A stretch of 64,000 nt of DNA from Comamonadaceae bacterium (lineage in GTDB: Bacteria; Pseudomonadota; Gammaproteobacteria; Burkholderiales; Burkholderiaceae_C), in assembly GCA_015999985.1 (NCBI GenBank), contig JAECRA010000004.1, positions 45,595 through 109,594 of the forward strand. Reading direction: 5' to 3'. The stretch's first letter is position 1, and each line of letters begins with the position of its first letter. Under the pieces are notes generated by a model, which was not told the origin of the DNA, made no database searches, and worked only from the letters and a program-made list of their open reading frames with translations. Below, in pieces: positions 39,220-49,093 of the stretch. The position numbers were made by a program, and so were the translations under genes.

Positions 39220-40260
39220 TCAGCGGGAAAGCGGCCAATTAACAGCGAAGCGCTTTAGCTTCCGCCAGATGCCCGATATACCCTCGGGCTCGAAGCGTAG
39301 AAATAACAGGATCACTGCGCCGTACAACAACTCTTTAACCTCATAAGCGTGCGTGGAAAGCAGAACCTCAAGGTAGGAGCCCGGCCCCCCTACGGACCAT
39401 CGCAGCATTTCTGGCAGCAGCACGATGAACGCGGCGCCAAGTACAGCACCTGTCACATGCCCAAGGCCGCCTACGATCAGCATGGCGACGAGCTCGATGC
39501 TCAGAAGGATGCTGAAACTGTCGACGTTCACGTACTGCGTCTGGGAGGCCATCAGTGCCCCCGCTACTCCGGCAAGAAAGGCGCTTGCGACGAAAGCAAG
39601 CAGTTTGTAGACCGTCAGGTTGATTCCCATGGCGCGTGCCGCAATGTCGTGCTCGTGCAGCGCGAACCATGCGCGGCCGACACGACTGCGCGCAAGATTC
39701 AAACTCATCACAACAGCGAGCACCAGGATGATCACCGCTGTGAAATATGCATTCTGGTCTGCACTGACCGGAAGCGCGACCAGCGGAGCAGAAGGCATGC
39801 CGCTGGGGCCCCGGGTCACGCTTTCCCACTCGACCAGAACGTGTGTGACGATCGCTGAGAAGCCCAAGGTGGTAAGAGCCAGATAGAGCCCCCGCAATCG
39901 CAACGAAGGAATTCCCACTACCAGACTTAATGCTGCGGACACGAGTCCGGCGACCGGCAGGGCGAGTAAAGCAGGCCATTGGTAATCGGTCGTCAGGATG
40001 GCTTGCGTGTATGCGCCCGCTGCCATGAACCCTGCGTGTCCCAAAGAGAGCTGACCAGCTACGCCAGTTAGAAGATTTAGCCCAACTACCGCGATGGCCG
40101 CGATAGCGAGAGTGGTTCCCAAGTTGAGTGCGTAGCTGTTCGCAAAGATGGGCAGCAGCAGCGTCGCGAGCAAGGCGACCGCGGCCCATGCCCACTTCGC
40201 GGGATTGTCAGTCAGCGTAACAAGCTCGCTGTACTGTTGCTTGAAGGTTCCGCTTCGCAT
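39220..40260 (-). CDS. livM: Branched-chain amino acid ABC transporter permease, LivM type
   Basis: GLNLLTGVAGQLSLGHAGFMAAGAY, SIELVAMLIVGGLGHVTGAVLGAAFIVLLPEML. Confidence 0.94.
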   Translation of the reverse strand: MRSGTFKQQYSELVTLTDNPAKWAWAAVALLATLLLPIFANSYALNLGTTLAIAAIAVVGLNLLTGVAGQLSLGHAGFMAAGAYTQAILTTDYQWPALLALPVAGLVSAALSLVVGIPSLRLRGLYLALTTLGFSAIVTHVLVEWESVTRGPSGMPSAPLVALPVSADQNAYFTAVIILVLAVVMSLNLARSRVGRAWFALHEHDIAARAMGINLTVYKLLAFVASAFLAGVAGALMASQTQYVNVDSFSILLSIELVAMLIVGGLGHVTGAVLGAAFIVLLPEMLRWSVGGPGSYLEVLLSTHAYEVKELLYGAVILLFLRFEPEGISGIWRKLKRFAVNWPLSR

Positions 40261-41132
40261 TACACCCTCTCAATTCGGCGTGTGCCGAAAAGTCCGTATG
40301 GCTTGATCATCAGCACGAGGATGATCAAGAGAAATCCCACGACATCCTTCATTCCTCGTCCAAGATAGCCGCCGGCATAGCTCTCGAGAATGCCGATCAA
40401 CAATCCGCCTAAAGCCCCCCCAAGTACTGAATCCAGGCCTCCCAAAATGGCTGCTGGAAACGCGCGCAGGCTCAGCGACGACACAGTTGGATCGAGGTTG
40501 AACAGTAGCGCGCAGGCCAGCCCGGCCAGCGCGGCGTAAGCACCTGCCAGCGCCCAGGCGATTGCGTACACGCGGCGCACAGATATTCCAGCGAGCAGGG
40601 CCGCTCCCTCGTCGCAGGCTGCGGCCCGCATCTCGATTCCCAGACGCGACCGGTTGAACATCAAGCTTGTTGCGATAACGCTGGCCGCGAGCATCAGCAG
40701 GACAGCCAACTGAGCGGGATACAGCGCCACCGTTCCGATACGCAAGATCGCGGTTCCCAGCATGGGCGGTACGGCGAGCGGCTCAGCCCCATAGAACATC
40801 ACGACTGCCGCACGGATCATGATGGCGAGTGCGATGGTCACCATGACCTTGGAGAACAGCGGCTCAGCCGCCATTGGACGGATGAACAGATACTCCAACG
40901 CGACACCGACGACCACTCCGGTTGTGAGGCTCGCAAGTAGCACCATTGCAAAGCTCCCTTGAGCCGTGCTCGCGACGCTATAGGCCGTGTAGGCCACAAG
41001 CAACATCAGGTCGCCCTGCGCGAAGTTCAGCACCCCGGTGGCTCTATATATTGAAGCAAAGCCCATGGCCACAAGCGCATACACGCAGCCGACCACCAGT
41101 CCGCTGACGGTTAGATTCAAGAGCGTGTCCAT
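40260..41132 (-). CDS. livH: Branched-chain amino acid ABC transporter permease, LivH type
   Basis: VYALVAMGFASIYRATGVLNFAQGDLMLLVAYTAY; FPAAILGGLDSVLGGALGGLLIGILESY. Confidence 0.94.
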   Translation of the reverse strand: MDTLLNLTVSGLVVGCVYALVAMGFASIYRATGVLNFAQGDLMLLVAYTAYSVASTAQGSFAMVLLASLTTGVVVGVALEYLFIRPMAAEPLFSKVMVTIALAIMIRAAVVMFYGAEPLAVPPMLGTAILRIGTVALYPAQLAVLLMLAASVIATSLMFNRSRLGIEMRAAACDEGAALLAGISVRRVYAIAWALAGAYAALAGLACALLFNLDPTVSSLSLRAFPAAILGGLDSVLGGALGGLLIGILESYAGGYLGRGMKDVVGFLLIILVLMIKPYGLFGTRRIERV

Positions 41133-43033
41133 CAGGCAACTTCCTTGAGGGCACCAGGCCCGTAGATCGACTCGATCTCGTTGCGGAACTTGCGCTCGAC
41201 GGCACTTCGCCGGACTTTCATGGTGGCGGTCACTTCGCCATCATCGTGGTCAAGCTGTTTTCGAAGGACCACGAATTTGCGCACGTTCTCAACGCGAGCG
41301 AATCGAGCATTCACCGCTTGTACCTGACGATCCACCAAGTCATACACTTCCTGCAGTCCGGCGAGGTGTGCGTAATTTGTATAGGCAAGTCCGCGCTCCT
41401 GCGCCCACTGACCTACGGTAACAAGGTCGATCTGAATAAGAGCGGCAAGGAAGTGGCGTCCGTCGCCGAGCAAGATGGCTTCTTCCACGTAGATGCTCTC
41501 CTTTAGCGCGTTCTCGATCAGAGATGGCGTGATGTTCTTACCTGCACTCGTGATCAAGATGGACTTCTTCCTGTCAACGATGCGAATGTCTCCGGTGACA
41601 TCATCGCGTTCTGCGATGTCGCCCGTGTGCAACCAGCCTCCTTCCATCGCCGCGCGGGTTGCTGGCTCGTCATGCAGGTAGCCACTAAATACCATGGCCC
41701 CCCTGACCAGCAGCTCGCCGTCTGCCCCGAGGCGTTCCTCGATCCCCTGAACCGGCGGTCCTGCCCAACCGACGCGGAGCGTTCCTGGTCGCTGCACATT
41801 GATGAGGCCGCAGGTTTCAGTCATCCCATAAACCTCATGGACCTGCAAGCCAATGGCGCGAAAGAAGCGGGTCGTGTGCTCAGGCACCGGAGCTCCTCCA
41901 GCTGCTGCAAAAAACATGCGATCTAAGCCCAGGCCCGCCAGCAAATTGCCGAAGAAAGCCACATGCAACAAGCGCTCCTGCAGACGATGCCATACCGACA
42001 GGGGGACTGGGTCGCCACCGAGTGCCGATGTCGCAAGCCTCTCGCCTTGCCGCAGTGCGAAGCGGAAGGCGGCACGGGCGAGGGGGTGCGCCTCGCGCGC
42101 CGCGATCTGGGTGTCGCGCTGAATTTTCTCCCAGATGCGTGGCACGCCAAGAAAGTATGTGGGAGCAGTCTCTCGAAGATCGGTTGCGACGGTCTCGATC
42201 GATTCTGCGAAGTTGACCACGCCGTTCCAGACGAGCTGAGTCACCGTCGAAAACAAGCGTTCAGCGACGTGGCACAGCGGCAGATAGGACAGCGCAGATA
42301 GCGCACAACCTTCGAATCCATACACCTCGCCAAGTCGCAGCGATGCTGTCAAGATGCTGCGGTGGCTGATCCGCGCGCCCTTGGGCATGCCAGTAGTGCC
42401 GGACGTTTAGACGATGATTGCGTCCTGCTCCGGACGCAATGTTTCTATGCATCGCCCAAGCCGCTCGCCGGCCCCGGCTTGCAAGGCGAGTCTTGCACCT
42501 TCCTGTAGAGCGTCGCTCAGGCGCACCAAGTTCGGCTCTTCGTAGTGGAGCATGCCCTTGGCGTCGACTACAAGGATCAATTCCAGGGCCGGCAATCCAC
42601 CATCTTCGCGCATCGCATCCAAGACCTTGTCGACCTGCTCTTGGTCACCGCAGACTACAGCGCGTGCTCCGCAATGTCGAACGATGTATTGCAACTCAGG
42701 CCAAGGGTTGGTCGGATAGACCCCAACGGAGACTCCCCCAATTGTTTGAATCGCAAGATCCGAATAGAACCAGCTCGGCGTGCCGTCTCCGACGATGGCC
42801 ACCGCGTCGCCAGCCCCGATGCCGCGAGACTCCAGGAACAGGGCCAGCTCGCTAACGCGACGATAGTAGTCCGACCATGTGATCGGATTCCAGACGCCTC
42901 TCTCCTTGTGCCGCAATGCAAGGCGCTCTGGTTCCATCGTGGCGCGATAACGCAGAAGCGCCGGTAAAGTCGCGCTTCCTTCGCGCGCTTGAATAGCGAG
43001 CGATGCAATTGGATGTCGTTTACGCTGCTTCAT
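41132..43033 (-). pseudogene. AMP-dependent (long-chain) acyl-CoA ligase interrupted by an in-frame TAA at 42407-42409
   Basis: ORFs 42407-43033 and 41132-42388 are in one frame and join as DAIIV-stop-TSGTTGMPKGARISHRS; downstream half has YGMTETCG and TGDIAERDDVTGDIRIVDRKK. Confidence 0.92.
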
Positions 43034-43812
43034 GGTGAGCCTCGCTTTCCGAGGTAAGCTTCGATCACCGCCGGGTCTTGAGCGATGCTCCCGGGCGTTC
43101 CGTCAGCAATCTTTCGGCCGAAATTCAAGACGACGACGTGATCCGAGATGTCCATCACGATGCCCATGTCGTGCTCGATCATCAGCACCGTCATTTCTCT
43201 TTGCTCACGCACATCAAGGATGAACCTGGCTATGTCCTCGGTCTCCTCCTGGTTCATGCCTGACACCATTTCATCGAGCAACAGAAGGCGTGGCCTTACA
43301 GCGAGCGCGCGACCCAACTCAACGCGCTTTTGCAATCCGTACGACAAGCTTCCAACGGCATGATCCCGTATAGCCTCGATCTCCAGGAACTCGATGATTT
43401 CCTCCGCCTCCTCTCGGGCGGCGATCTCCGCTCGCCGGACTGAAGGCAAGAAGCATGTCGCGCCGAGCAACCCTGTTCGCAGCCGCGCATGCATGCCCAC
43501 AAGGATGTTCTCAACGACGGTGCGGTGCTTGAATACCGCAAGATTCTGAAAAGTCCTTGCAACGCCAAGGTGGCCCATTTGATGTGCGCGGCAACGTGCG
43601 AGTGGCCGACCATCGAAATGAAGTACCCCTTCGTCTTCATTGAAGAAGCGCGAGATCAGATTAAAGAGAGTCGTCTTGCCTGCGCCATTTGGCCCAATGA
43701 CGGAGCAAATCTCTCCACGCTGCACGTCGAGGCTAACCCCTGAGAGCGCTTGGACTCCGCCGAACCTGCGAGACACTCCTTCGAGCGAGAGCAACGCGCT
43801 CATGCGAGCCAC
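43030..43812 (-). CDS. livG: ABC transporter ATP-binding protein, LivG type
   Basis: GPNGAGKTTLFNLISRFFNEDEGVLHFDG, LSYGLQKRVELGRALAVRPRLLLLDEMVSGM. Confidence 0.94.
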   Translation of the reverse strand: MARMSALLSLEGVSRRFGGVQALSGVSLDVQRGEICSVIGPNGAGKTTLFNLISRFFNEDEGVLHFDGRPLARCRAHQMGHLGVARTFQNLAVFKHRTVVENILVGMHARLRTGLLGATCFLPSVRRAEIAAREEAEEIIEFLEIEAIRDHAVGSLSYGLQKRVELGRALAVRPRLLLLDEMVSGMNQEETEDIARFILDVREQREMTVLMIEHDMGIVMDISDHVVVLNFGRKIADGTPGSIAQDPAVIEAYLGKRGSP

Positions 43813-44591
43813 CTTTTGCGGCGCCGGTAGTGCTTGATATCTCTCATGCTCCGTCGCGCACCCTGCGTTCCCACGCCTAGATAAAACTCGCGCACGTCGT
43901 CATTGTCGAGCAGGCTTTGTGCGGACCCCTCCAGCATCACGCGCCCCCGTTCCATGATGTAGCCGTGGTCGGCCATTGCGAGCGCTGCTTGCGCGTTTTG
44001 CTCCACCAACAGCACGGTGATGCCTTCTTCGCGACTTAAGCGTGCGACCGTTCCGAGGATTTTTTCAGATATCTGCGGCGCCAGGCCAAGAGACGGCTCA
44101 TCAAGCATCAGCAACCGCGGAGACCCCATGAGCGCGCGTCCGATAGCGACCATTTGCTGCTGGCCACCAGACAAAAGCCCCGACGTTCGCCGCCGATGGT
44201 CAGTCAGTTCCGAGAACAAACCGAAGACGCGATCGATCCCATCACGTGCTCTGGTCGCGCTCTGTCCGGCTGCGCCTGCAAGAAGGTTCTCTTCAACCGT
44301 CAAGGTATCAAAAAGACGCCTTCCCTCAGGCACTTGAACTAAGCCTGCACGCACTACTTGCTGGGCGGACATGTGTGTGACGTCTTGCCCATCAAAAGTG
44401 ATCCGTCCGTCGGCGATCTCTCCGTGTTCGGCATAGAGCACCTGCGAGATCGCTTTTAGCACCGTAGATTTGCCTGCACCGTTTGCGCCAAGCAGTGCAA
44501 CGATCGTGCCTGCAGGAACATCCAAAGACACATCTCGAACACCTTCGATCACGCTGTCATAAAGCACTCGCAAATTGGATAAGCTGAGCAT
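43800..44591 (-). CDS. livF: ABC transporter ATP-binding protein, LivF type
   Basis: LLGANGAGKSTVLKAISQVL, LVQVPEGRRLFDTLTVEENLLAG, LLSGGQQQMVAIGRALMGSPRLLMLDEPSLGLAP. Confidence 0.95.
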   Translation of the reverse strand: MLSLSNLRVLYDSVIEGVRDVSLDVPAGTIVALLGANGAGKSTVLKAISQVLYAEHGEIADGRITFDGQDVTHMSAQQVVRAGLVQVPEGRRLFDTLTVEENLLAGAAGQSATRARDGIDRVFGLFSELTDHRRRTSGLLSGGQQQMVAIGRALMGSPRLLMLDEPSLGLAPQISEKILGTVARLSREEGITVLLVEQNAQAALAMADHGYIMERGRVMLEGSAQSLLDNDDVREFYLGVGTQGARRSMRDIKHYRRRKRWLA

Positions 44592-44671
44592 TAGTGAATG
44601 ACACCCATTAAGGTTTTCATATTTACAACCACTCCGAAGAAAGCTCTTTTATCTGCCTTCTCAGTCAATGT

Positions 44672-44690
44672 TAATGACGAACACTCATTA
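44672..44690. promoter_or_regulatory. Candidate operator: perfect inverted repeat TAATGA-N7-TCATTA upstream of the livF-led operon
   Basis: taatgacgaacactcatta lies ~80 bp upstream of the livF start; a TetR gene is encoded at the far end of the same gene block. Confidence 0.5.
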
Positions 44691-45116
44691 GTAAAAAGAG
44701 GGATTACCCTAGGCATGGTGGAAGGTCACATCGCCCGGAGACGGCTCGAAATGGGCAGACGTTTTGATCACGTACTGCAGTTAAGCCCTGTAGTTGGACC
44801 ATCGGGCTCATCCGAACTCAGCCGCCTTCCAAGCTAGTCAGGATTCAAACTCGTTGATTGGATAGCCGCCCGACAAGTGAGGTCGCATTGCGTTGCAGAC
44901 CTCTTCAATGAAGCGGGGAAGCTGTGCATCACACGTCGTGCTATCTAGGGCACTAAGCGGTGCAAAATAATCTTCGACCGCGATGCACACGGTCACGCCG
45001 CGAAGAAATCCAGCTTTCGTCCCACATCGATTTGCGGCGCAGGCCCATTGCGAACTTATCGCAATATGGGCCCGGTGCAGTAGGTGTGTCGGTCCGGTCA
45101 GGACCGTGCATCCATC

Positions 45117-46052
45117 CTATGCAAGAGCAGTATCGAGCACCATCATCAGCACGAATCCCGCCATCAGCCCACCAGTGGCGAACACCTCATGGCCTTTGCG
45201 GTGAGACTCCGGAATGATTTCGTGGCTGACGACGAACAACATGGCTCCTGCCGCCAATCCCAAGCCCCAAGGCAATAGCCCCGAATAGCCCATGATGGTG
45301 GCACCCATGACTGCGGCCACGGGCTCCACCAAGCCGGACGCCGCGCCCAGCGCCACGGAAAAGCCTCGCGTGTAACCCGCTGCCAGCAGCGCAGCGGCCA
45401 CGATAAAGCCCTCTGGCACGTCCTGTATCGTGATGCCTATCGCCAGGGCATGGGCCATCATGCCTTCGTTCGCACCATAGCCGACGCCAATGGCCAGTCC
45501 TTCAGGCACGTTGTGCAGCATGATGGCAATGACGAACAGCCAGGTGCGGCGCAGCTTGGTGGCTTCGGCGCCTTCACGCCCTTTGATGAAGTGCTCGTGA
45601 GGAAGCAGTCGGTCCAGTGCCAACATGGCTGCGCCCCCCAACATGATCGCGGTCCCAATGATCGCGCCCGCTCCCCATCCCCCTCCTCCCAGGAGGTTGG
45701 ATTCTCGCGCCGCCTGCAATCCCGGCATCACCAGAGAGAACGCGCATGCGGCCAGCATGACGCCCGCGCCAAATCCGAAGAGCGTGTCTTGCACGCGTTC
45801 AGAAGGCTTCTGCGCCATCAAGACGGGCAATGTGCCCAGTGCAGTAGCCAATGCGGCCATGGACCCCGCGATGAACGCACCCCGGACCGCGGGTTGAGTC
45901 AGAAAGCCGTTCCAGAAAAACAGGCATAACGCTGGCACCCCTATGGCGTAGATGACCAGGCCGATCAAGGTTCGCACGAGAGGCGTTCGTAGCGGCCACA
46001 TATTTCTTGCGCGCGGTGACGGGGCGACGGGGGTGGGCGAAGCCTGGGCCAT
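45117..46052 (-). CDS. ZIP family divalent metal transporter
   Basis: GFGAGVMLAACAFSLVMPGL, AIMLHNVPEGLAIGVGYGANEGMMAHALAIGITIQDVPEGFIVAAALLAAG. Confidence 0.93.
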   Translation of the reverse strand: MAQASPTPVAPSPRARNMWPLRTPLVRTLIGLVIYAIGVPALCLFFWNGFLTQPAVRGAFIAGSMAALATALGTLPVLMAQKPSERVQDTLFGFGAGVMLAACAFSLVMPGLQAARESNLLGGGGWGAGAIIGTAIMLGGAAMLALDRLLPHEHFIKGREGAEATKLRRTWLFVIAIMLHNVPEGLAIGVGYGANEGMMAHALAIGITIQDVPEGFIVAAALLAAGYTRGFSVALGAASGLVEPVAAVMGATIMGYSGLLPWGLGLAAGAMLFVVSHEIIPESHRKGHEVFATGGLMAGFVLMMVLDTALA

Positions 46053-46068
46053 GTCTATTTGCTATTTG

Positions 46069-46707
46069 CTATTTGCTGGTGGCAGCTATGAGCGCGTCCG
46101 CGTATCGGCGAGCGACCTCAGTCCAATCGATGACGTTGTAGAACGCGGCGATGTACTCGGGGCGGCGGTTCTGGTACTTCAGGTAGTACGCATGCTCCCA
46201 GACATCAAGACCCAGAATGCCTATGTTGCCGGAACCAATTGCGCGCATGGCGGGGTTGTCCTGGTTGGCGCTGCTTTCCACGCTCAACTGGCCTTGCGGG
46301 TTGACCGTAAGCCATGCCCAGCCGCTGCCAAAGCGGGTCAATGCAGCTTGGGTGAATGCCGATTTGAAGGCGTCCAAGCCACCCAGGTCGGTATCGATGG
46401 CGCGTGCCAGTTCACCGGTGGGCGCACCTCCGCCTTGCGGGGACATCACCAGCCAGAAGAGGCTGTGGTTGGCGTGACCGCCGCCGTTGTTGCGCACGGG
46501 GGCGCGCAACTTCTCTGGCAGGGTTTCGACCTCGGCCACCAGTTTGTCCAGCGTCCAGTCGGCGTAAGGAGTGCCTTCCAAAGCCGCATTCAGATTGTTG
46601 ACGTAGGCCTGGTGATGCTTGGTGTGGTGGATTTCCATAGTCTGTGCATCGATATGGGGTTCCAGCGCGTCGAAGGCGTAGCCGAGGGGTGGCAAGGTGT
46701 AGGGCAT
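46069..46707 (-). CDS. sodA: Superoxide dismutase, Mn/Fe family (Mn-type signature)
   Basis: [74 protein letters not shown]. Confidence 0.94.
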   Translation of the reverse strand: MPYTLPPLGYAFDALEPHIDAQTMEIHHTKHHQAYVNNLNAALEGTPYADWTLDKLVAEVETLPEKLRAPVRNNGGGHANHSLFWLVMSPQGGGAPTGELARAIDTDLGGLDAFKSAFTQAALTRFGSGWAWLTVNPQGQLSVESSANQDNPAMRAIGSGNIGILGLDVWEHAYYLKYQNRRPEYIAAFYNVIDWTEVARRYADALIAATSK

Positions 46708-46743
46708 ATTGATGAATGCAATGGTGGTCAAGATAGGAAAGGA

Positions 46744-47367
46744 TCAGCGCCCGCCTTCTGGCAGAGGTGCTAATGAGGAGTCAGAAATTTCAGTCGCTCC
46801 GGCGTCGTTAGGATGGATGCGCACAATGCGCAGCGCGCCGGGCTGCTCGACCAGTACACAGGTCTTGCCTGTTCGTTTGCAATGGTCTTTCACACGCCAA
46901 TAATCGCCATGGCTGATGCATCCGGTCTGGCACACCACCAGATCTGCGCCACGCAGGCTGTCTTCTAGCCAATCAGAATCACTCGCGTGGGTGTGCATCG
47001 GCGTCAAAGTGGAGGCTTGCTCCTGAAGCGCCTGGACTTCGTGTTCCGGCCAGCCGCGGATGGCGTCCAGCAACTTGCGGCGCTCTTCGCGTTCCCACGA
47101 CAGCGCGCTGTCTCTGGCGATCACGCAAGCCCGCAGGCGAACGACTTGCTGCTGCAAGCTTTCAATCTCTTGTGCCTGCGCGCGCACTTGTTGACCGCAT
47201 CGCCGTTGCAATGCGCCATATTGCCGCAGTAGCACACCATGCTCTAGCGCCAGTGAATCAAAGTCTTTGTCGGTGTACGGCATCACGCACTCGGTCTCCA
47301 GGTTGGGGCACCATGCTCTTTGGGCGAGGGGGTCTTGGACCCCTTCAATACCCTTCACAGACAGCAC
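46744..47367 (-). CDS. DUF2325 domain-containing protein
   Basis: SDWLEDSLRGADLVVCQTGCISHGDYWRVKDHCKRTGKTCVLVEQPGALRI. Start could be 47367 or the internal ATG at 47283. Confidence 0.85.
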   Translation of the reverse strand: MLSVKGIEGVQDPLAQRAWCPNLETECVMPYTDKDFDSLALEHGVLLRQYGALQRRCGQQVRAQAQEIESLQQQVVRLRACVIARDSALSWEREERRKLLDAIRGWPEHEVQALQEQASTLTPMHTHASDSDWLEDSLRGADLVVCQTGCISHGDYWRVKDHCKRTGKTCVLVEQPGALRIVRIHPNDAGATEISDSSLAPLPEGGR

Positions 47368-47410
47368 CCCAGGGAAGCTCAGGAAAGAACCCGGACATTA
47401 ATCATATTAT

Positions 47411-47425
47411 GAATGATAACCATTC
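47411..47425. promoter_or_regulatory. Putative Fur box upstream of the DUF2325-sodA-ZIP operon
   Basis: gaatgataaccattc; core AATGATAACCATT differs from the Fur consensus half-site pair AATGATAATCATT at one position and sits ~45 bp upstream of the first ORF. Confidence 0.65.
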
Positions 47426-47616
47426 GCATTTAACCATGTCACTGAGATAGGTTCACGCGTGCATTCGGGTGTAGAGGAAAGGAGAGAAAGGCGTGAGGCG
47501 CGCATGGATGCTCGCCATTCCTGTAACACCAAGCTATGCTTGTGGATGAGCCGCTGTTGCGGGTGCCAGCACTGCTGACCCTTCAATTACCAACATCACC
47601 ACAGGAGAGACACTGC

Positions 47617-48000
47617 ATGACCATTCTTGTTGCCTACGTCGCACGCCCCGAGGGCCAGGCTGCCCTGGATAAGGGCATAGAAATCGCCACTCGCCGCAAT
47701 GAGCATTTGGTCGTGGTGAACGCGGGCGCCGGTGGCCGCGACGAGTCCATCGTCGACGGCTATGAAGGCGAACGCGTCGCTGAACGGCTGACCAAGCTAT
47801 CCATACCGGCCGAGTTCAAGCACTTTGTTCGTGGCAAAAGCACGATCGAGGAAATCGAGGATCTGGTCGCCGCAATGGATGTGTCTGTCTTGATCATCGG
47901 CCTGCGCAAGCGCTCGCCCGTCGGCAAGCTGCTTCTGGGCAGCATGGCGCAGGACATCTTGCTCAACGTGTCCTGCCCAGTCTTGGCGGTCAAGGCCTGA
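47617..48000 (+). CDS. Universal stress protein (UspA family)
   Basis: MTILVAYVARPEGQAALDKGIEIATRRNEHLVVVNAG; VLIIGLRKRSPVGKLLLGSMAQDILLNVSCPVLAVKA. Confidence 0.93.
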   Translation: MTILVAYVARPEGQAALDKGIEIATRRNEHLVVVNAGAGGRDESIVDGYEGERVAERLTKLSIPAEFKHFVRGKSTIEEIEDLVAAMDVSVLIIGLRKRSPVGKLLLGSMAQDILLNVSCPVLAVKA

Positions 48001-48087
48001 AAGAGGACCTGCTCCCTTGACCGCTGAATTCAAGGGAGATGCCAAAGAAGAGTCTGAAAGTCCCAGCGGGGAAAACGGTAGTGCAAC

Positions 48088-48118
48088 TTGACCTTGAAGT
48101 GGCTTGATGGTTTTTAAT
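48088..48118 (+). promoter_or_regulatory. MerR-family-type promoter: TTGACC-N19-TTTAAT
   Basis: ttgaccttgaagtggcttgatggtttttaat; overlong 19-bp spacer typical of MerR-regulated promoters. Confidence 0.7.
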
Positions 48119-48124
48119 GGCGGT

Positions 48125-48949
48125 ATGAATGACTCCGTTCCGTTTCATCGCCGCCAATTCCTTCTGACCGCAGGGGCTACCTGCCTCTTCTGTGCGAGCG
48201 CTGCACAGGCGCAGGTGGACGTGGGCAAACCGTCGGCCATGCGGCGCCTGGTCCCAGCGCAAGAGCTGGAAGCGGCAGCCGCACAGCAGTACAAGCAGCT
48301 GCTCGCGGAAGCCAAATCCAAGGGCGTGCTGGCAGCGGAGGGTAATCCACAGTTGCAACGGCTGCGCACGATTGCGGCGCGGCTTATTCCGCTGACCGAA
48401 CAGTGGAACGACCGAGCCAGCACCTGGCGCTGGGAAATCAACTTGATCAACCTCAAGCAGGTCAATGCGTTCTGCATGCCTGGGGGGAAGATTGCCTTTT
48501 TTACAGGCATCCTGGACGAGCTGAAGCTCAACGATGACGAAGTTGCCATGATCATGGGCCACGAAATGGCCCATGCCTTGCGTGAACATGCACGTTCGCG
48601 CCTGGCCAAGACACAGGCCACCAACCTGGGACTTTCGCTAGGCTCGCAGTTGTTGGGCCTCGGTGACTTGGGAAATGCCGCCGCGGGTGTCGGCACCCAG
48701 CTCATCGCACTGCGCTTTAGCCGCAGTGACGAAACTGAAGCAGACCTCGTAGGCCTGGAATTGGCCGCGCGCGCAGGCTACAACCCCAATGCATCCGTGA
48801 CTCTGTGGCAGAAGATGGCCAAAGTTTCTGGCAACTCGGGCGGCTTGAAGTTCTTGTCCACCCACCCGTCTGGGCCCAACCGGATCAAGGAACTGCAGAC
48901 GAATGTGCCTAAAGTGCAGCGCTTCTATGATCAGGCTCGCCCGCGTTAG
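48125..48949 (+). CDS. M48 family (periplasmic, BepA/LoiP-like) metalloprotease
   Basis: Twin-arginine-like HRRQFLLTAG; FFTGILDELKLNDDEVAMIMGHEMAHALREHARSRLAK (HExxH) and RFSRSDETEADLVGLELAARAGYNP. Confidence 0.93.
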   Translation: MNDSVPFHRRQFLLTAGATCLFCASAAQAQVDVGKPSAMRRLVPAQELEAAAAQQYKQLLAEAKSKGVLAAEGNPQLQRLRTIAARLIPLTEQWNDRASTWRWEINLINLKQVNAFCMPGGKIAFFTGILDELKLNDDEVAMIMGHEMAHALREHARSRLAKTQATNLGLSLGSQLLGLGDLGNAAAGVGTQLIALRFSRSDETEADLVGLELAARAGYNPNASVTLWQKMAKVSGNSGGLKFLSTHPSGPNRIKELQTNVPKVQRFYDQARPR

Positions 48950-49056
48950 AGGCGCGCCAGTCAGAAGGAGCCAAAGAGCGCTGGCGGACCAAGGTGATGG
49001 TCCGCGCTCCAGGGGGAAAAGCACAAGTTGGCAACAAGGTTAATGGGCGGCCCCTG

Positions 49057-49087
49057 TTGACCTTGGAGTAACTACAGGGTTTCAAAT
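49057..49087 (+). promoter_or_regulatory. MerR-family-type promoter: TTGACC-N19-TCAAAT
   Basis: ttgaccttggagtaactacagggtttcaaat immediately upstream of the CadA-type ATPase; resembles CadR/PbrR/ZntR operator-promoters. Confidence 0.75.
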
Positions 49088-49093
49088 GGAGGC

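Noticed and set aside
45085-45110. Hairpin cggtcc-ggtca-ggaccg downstream of the ZIP gene as a terminator
   Set aside because: The stem is perfect, but no T-run follows in the direction of ZIP transcription, so a rho-independent terminator is not supported.
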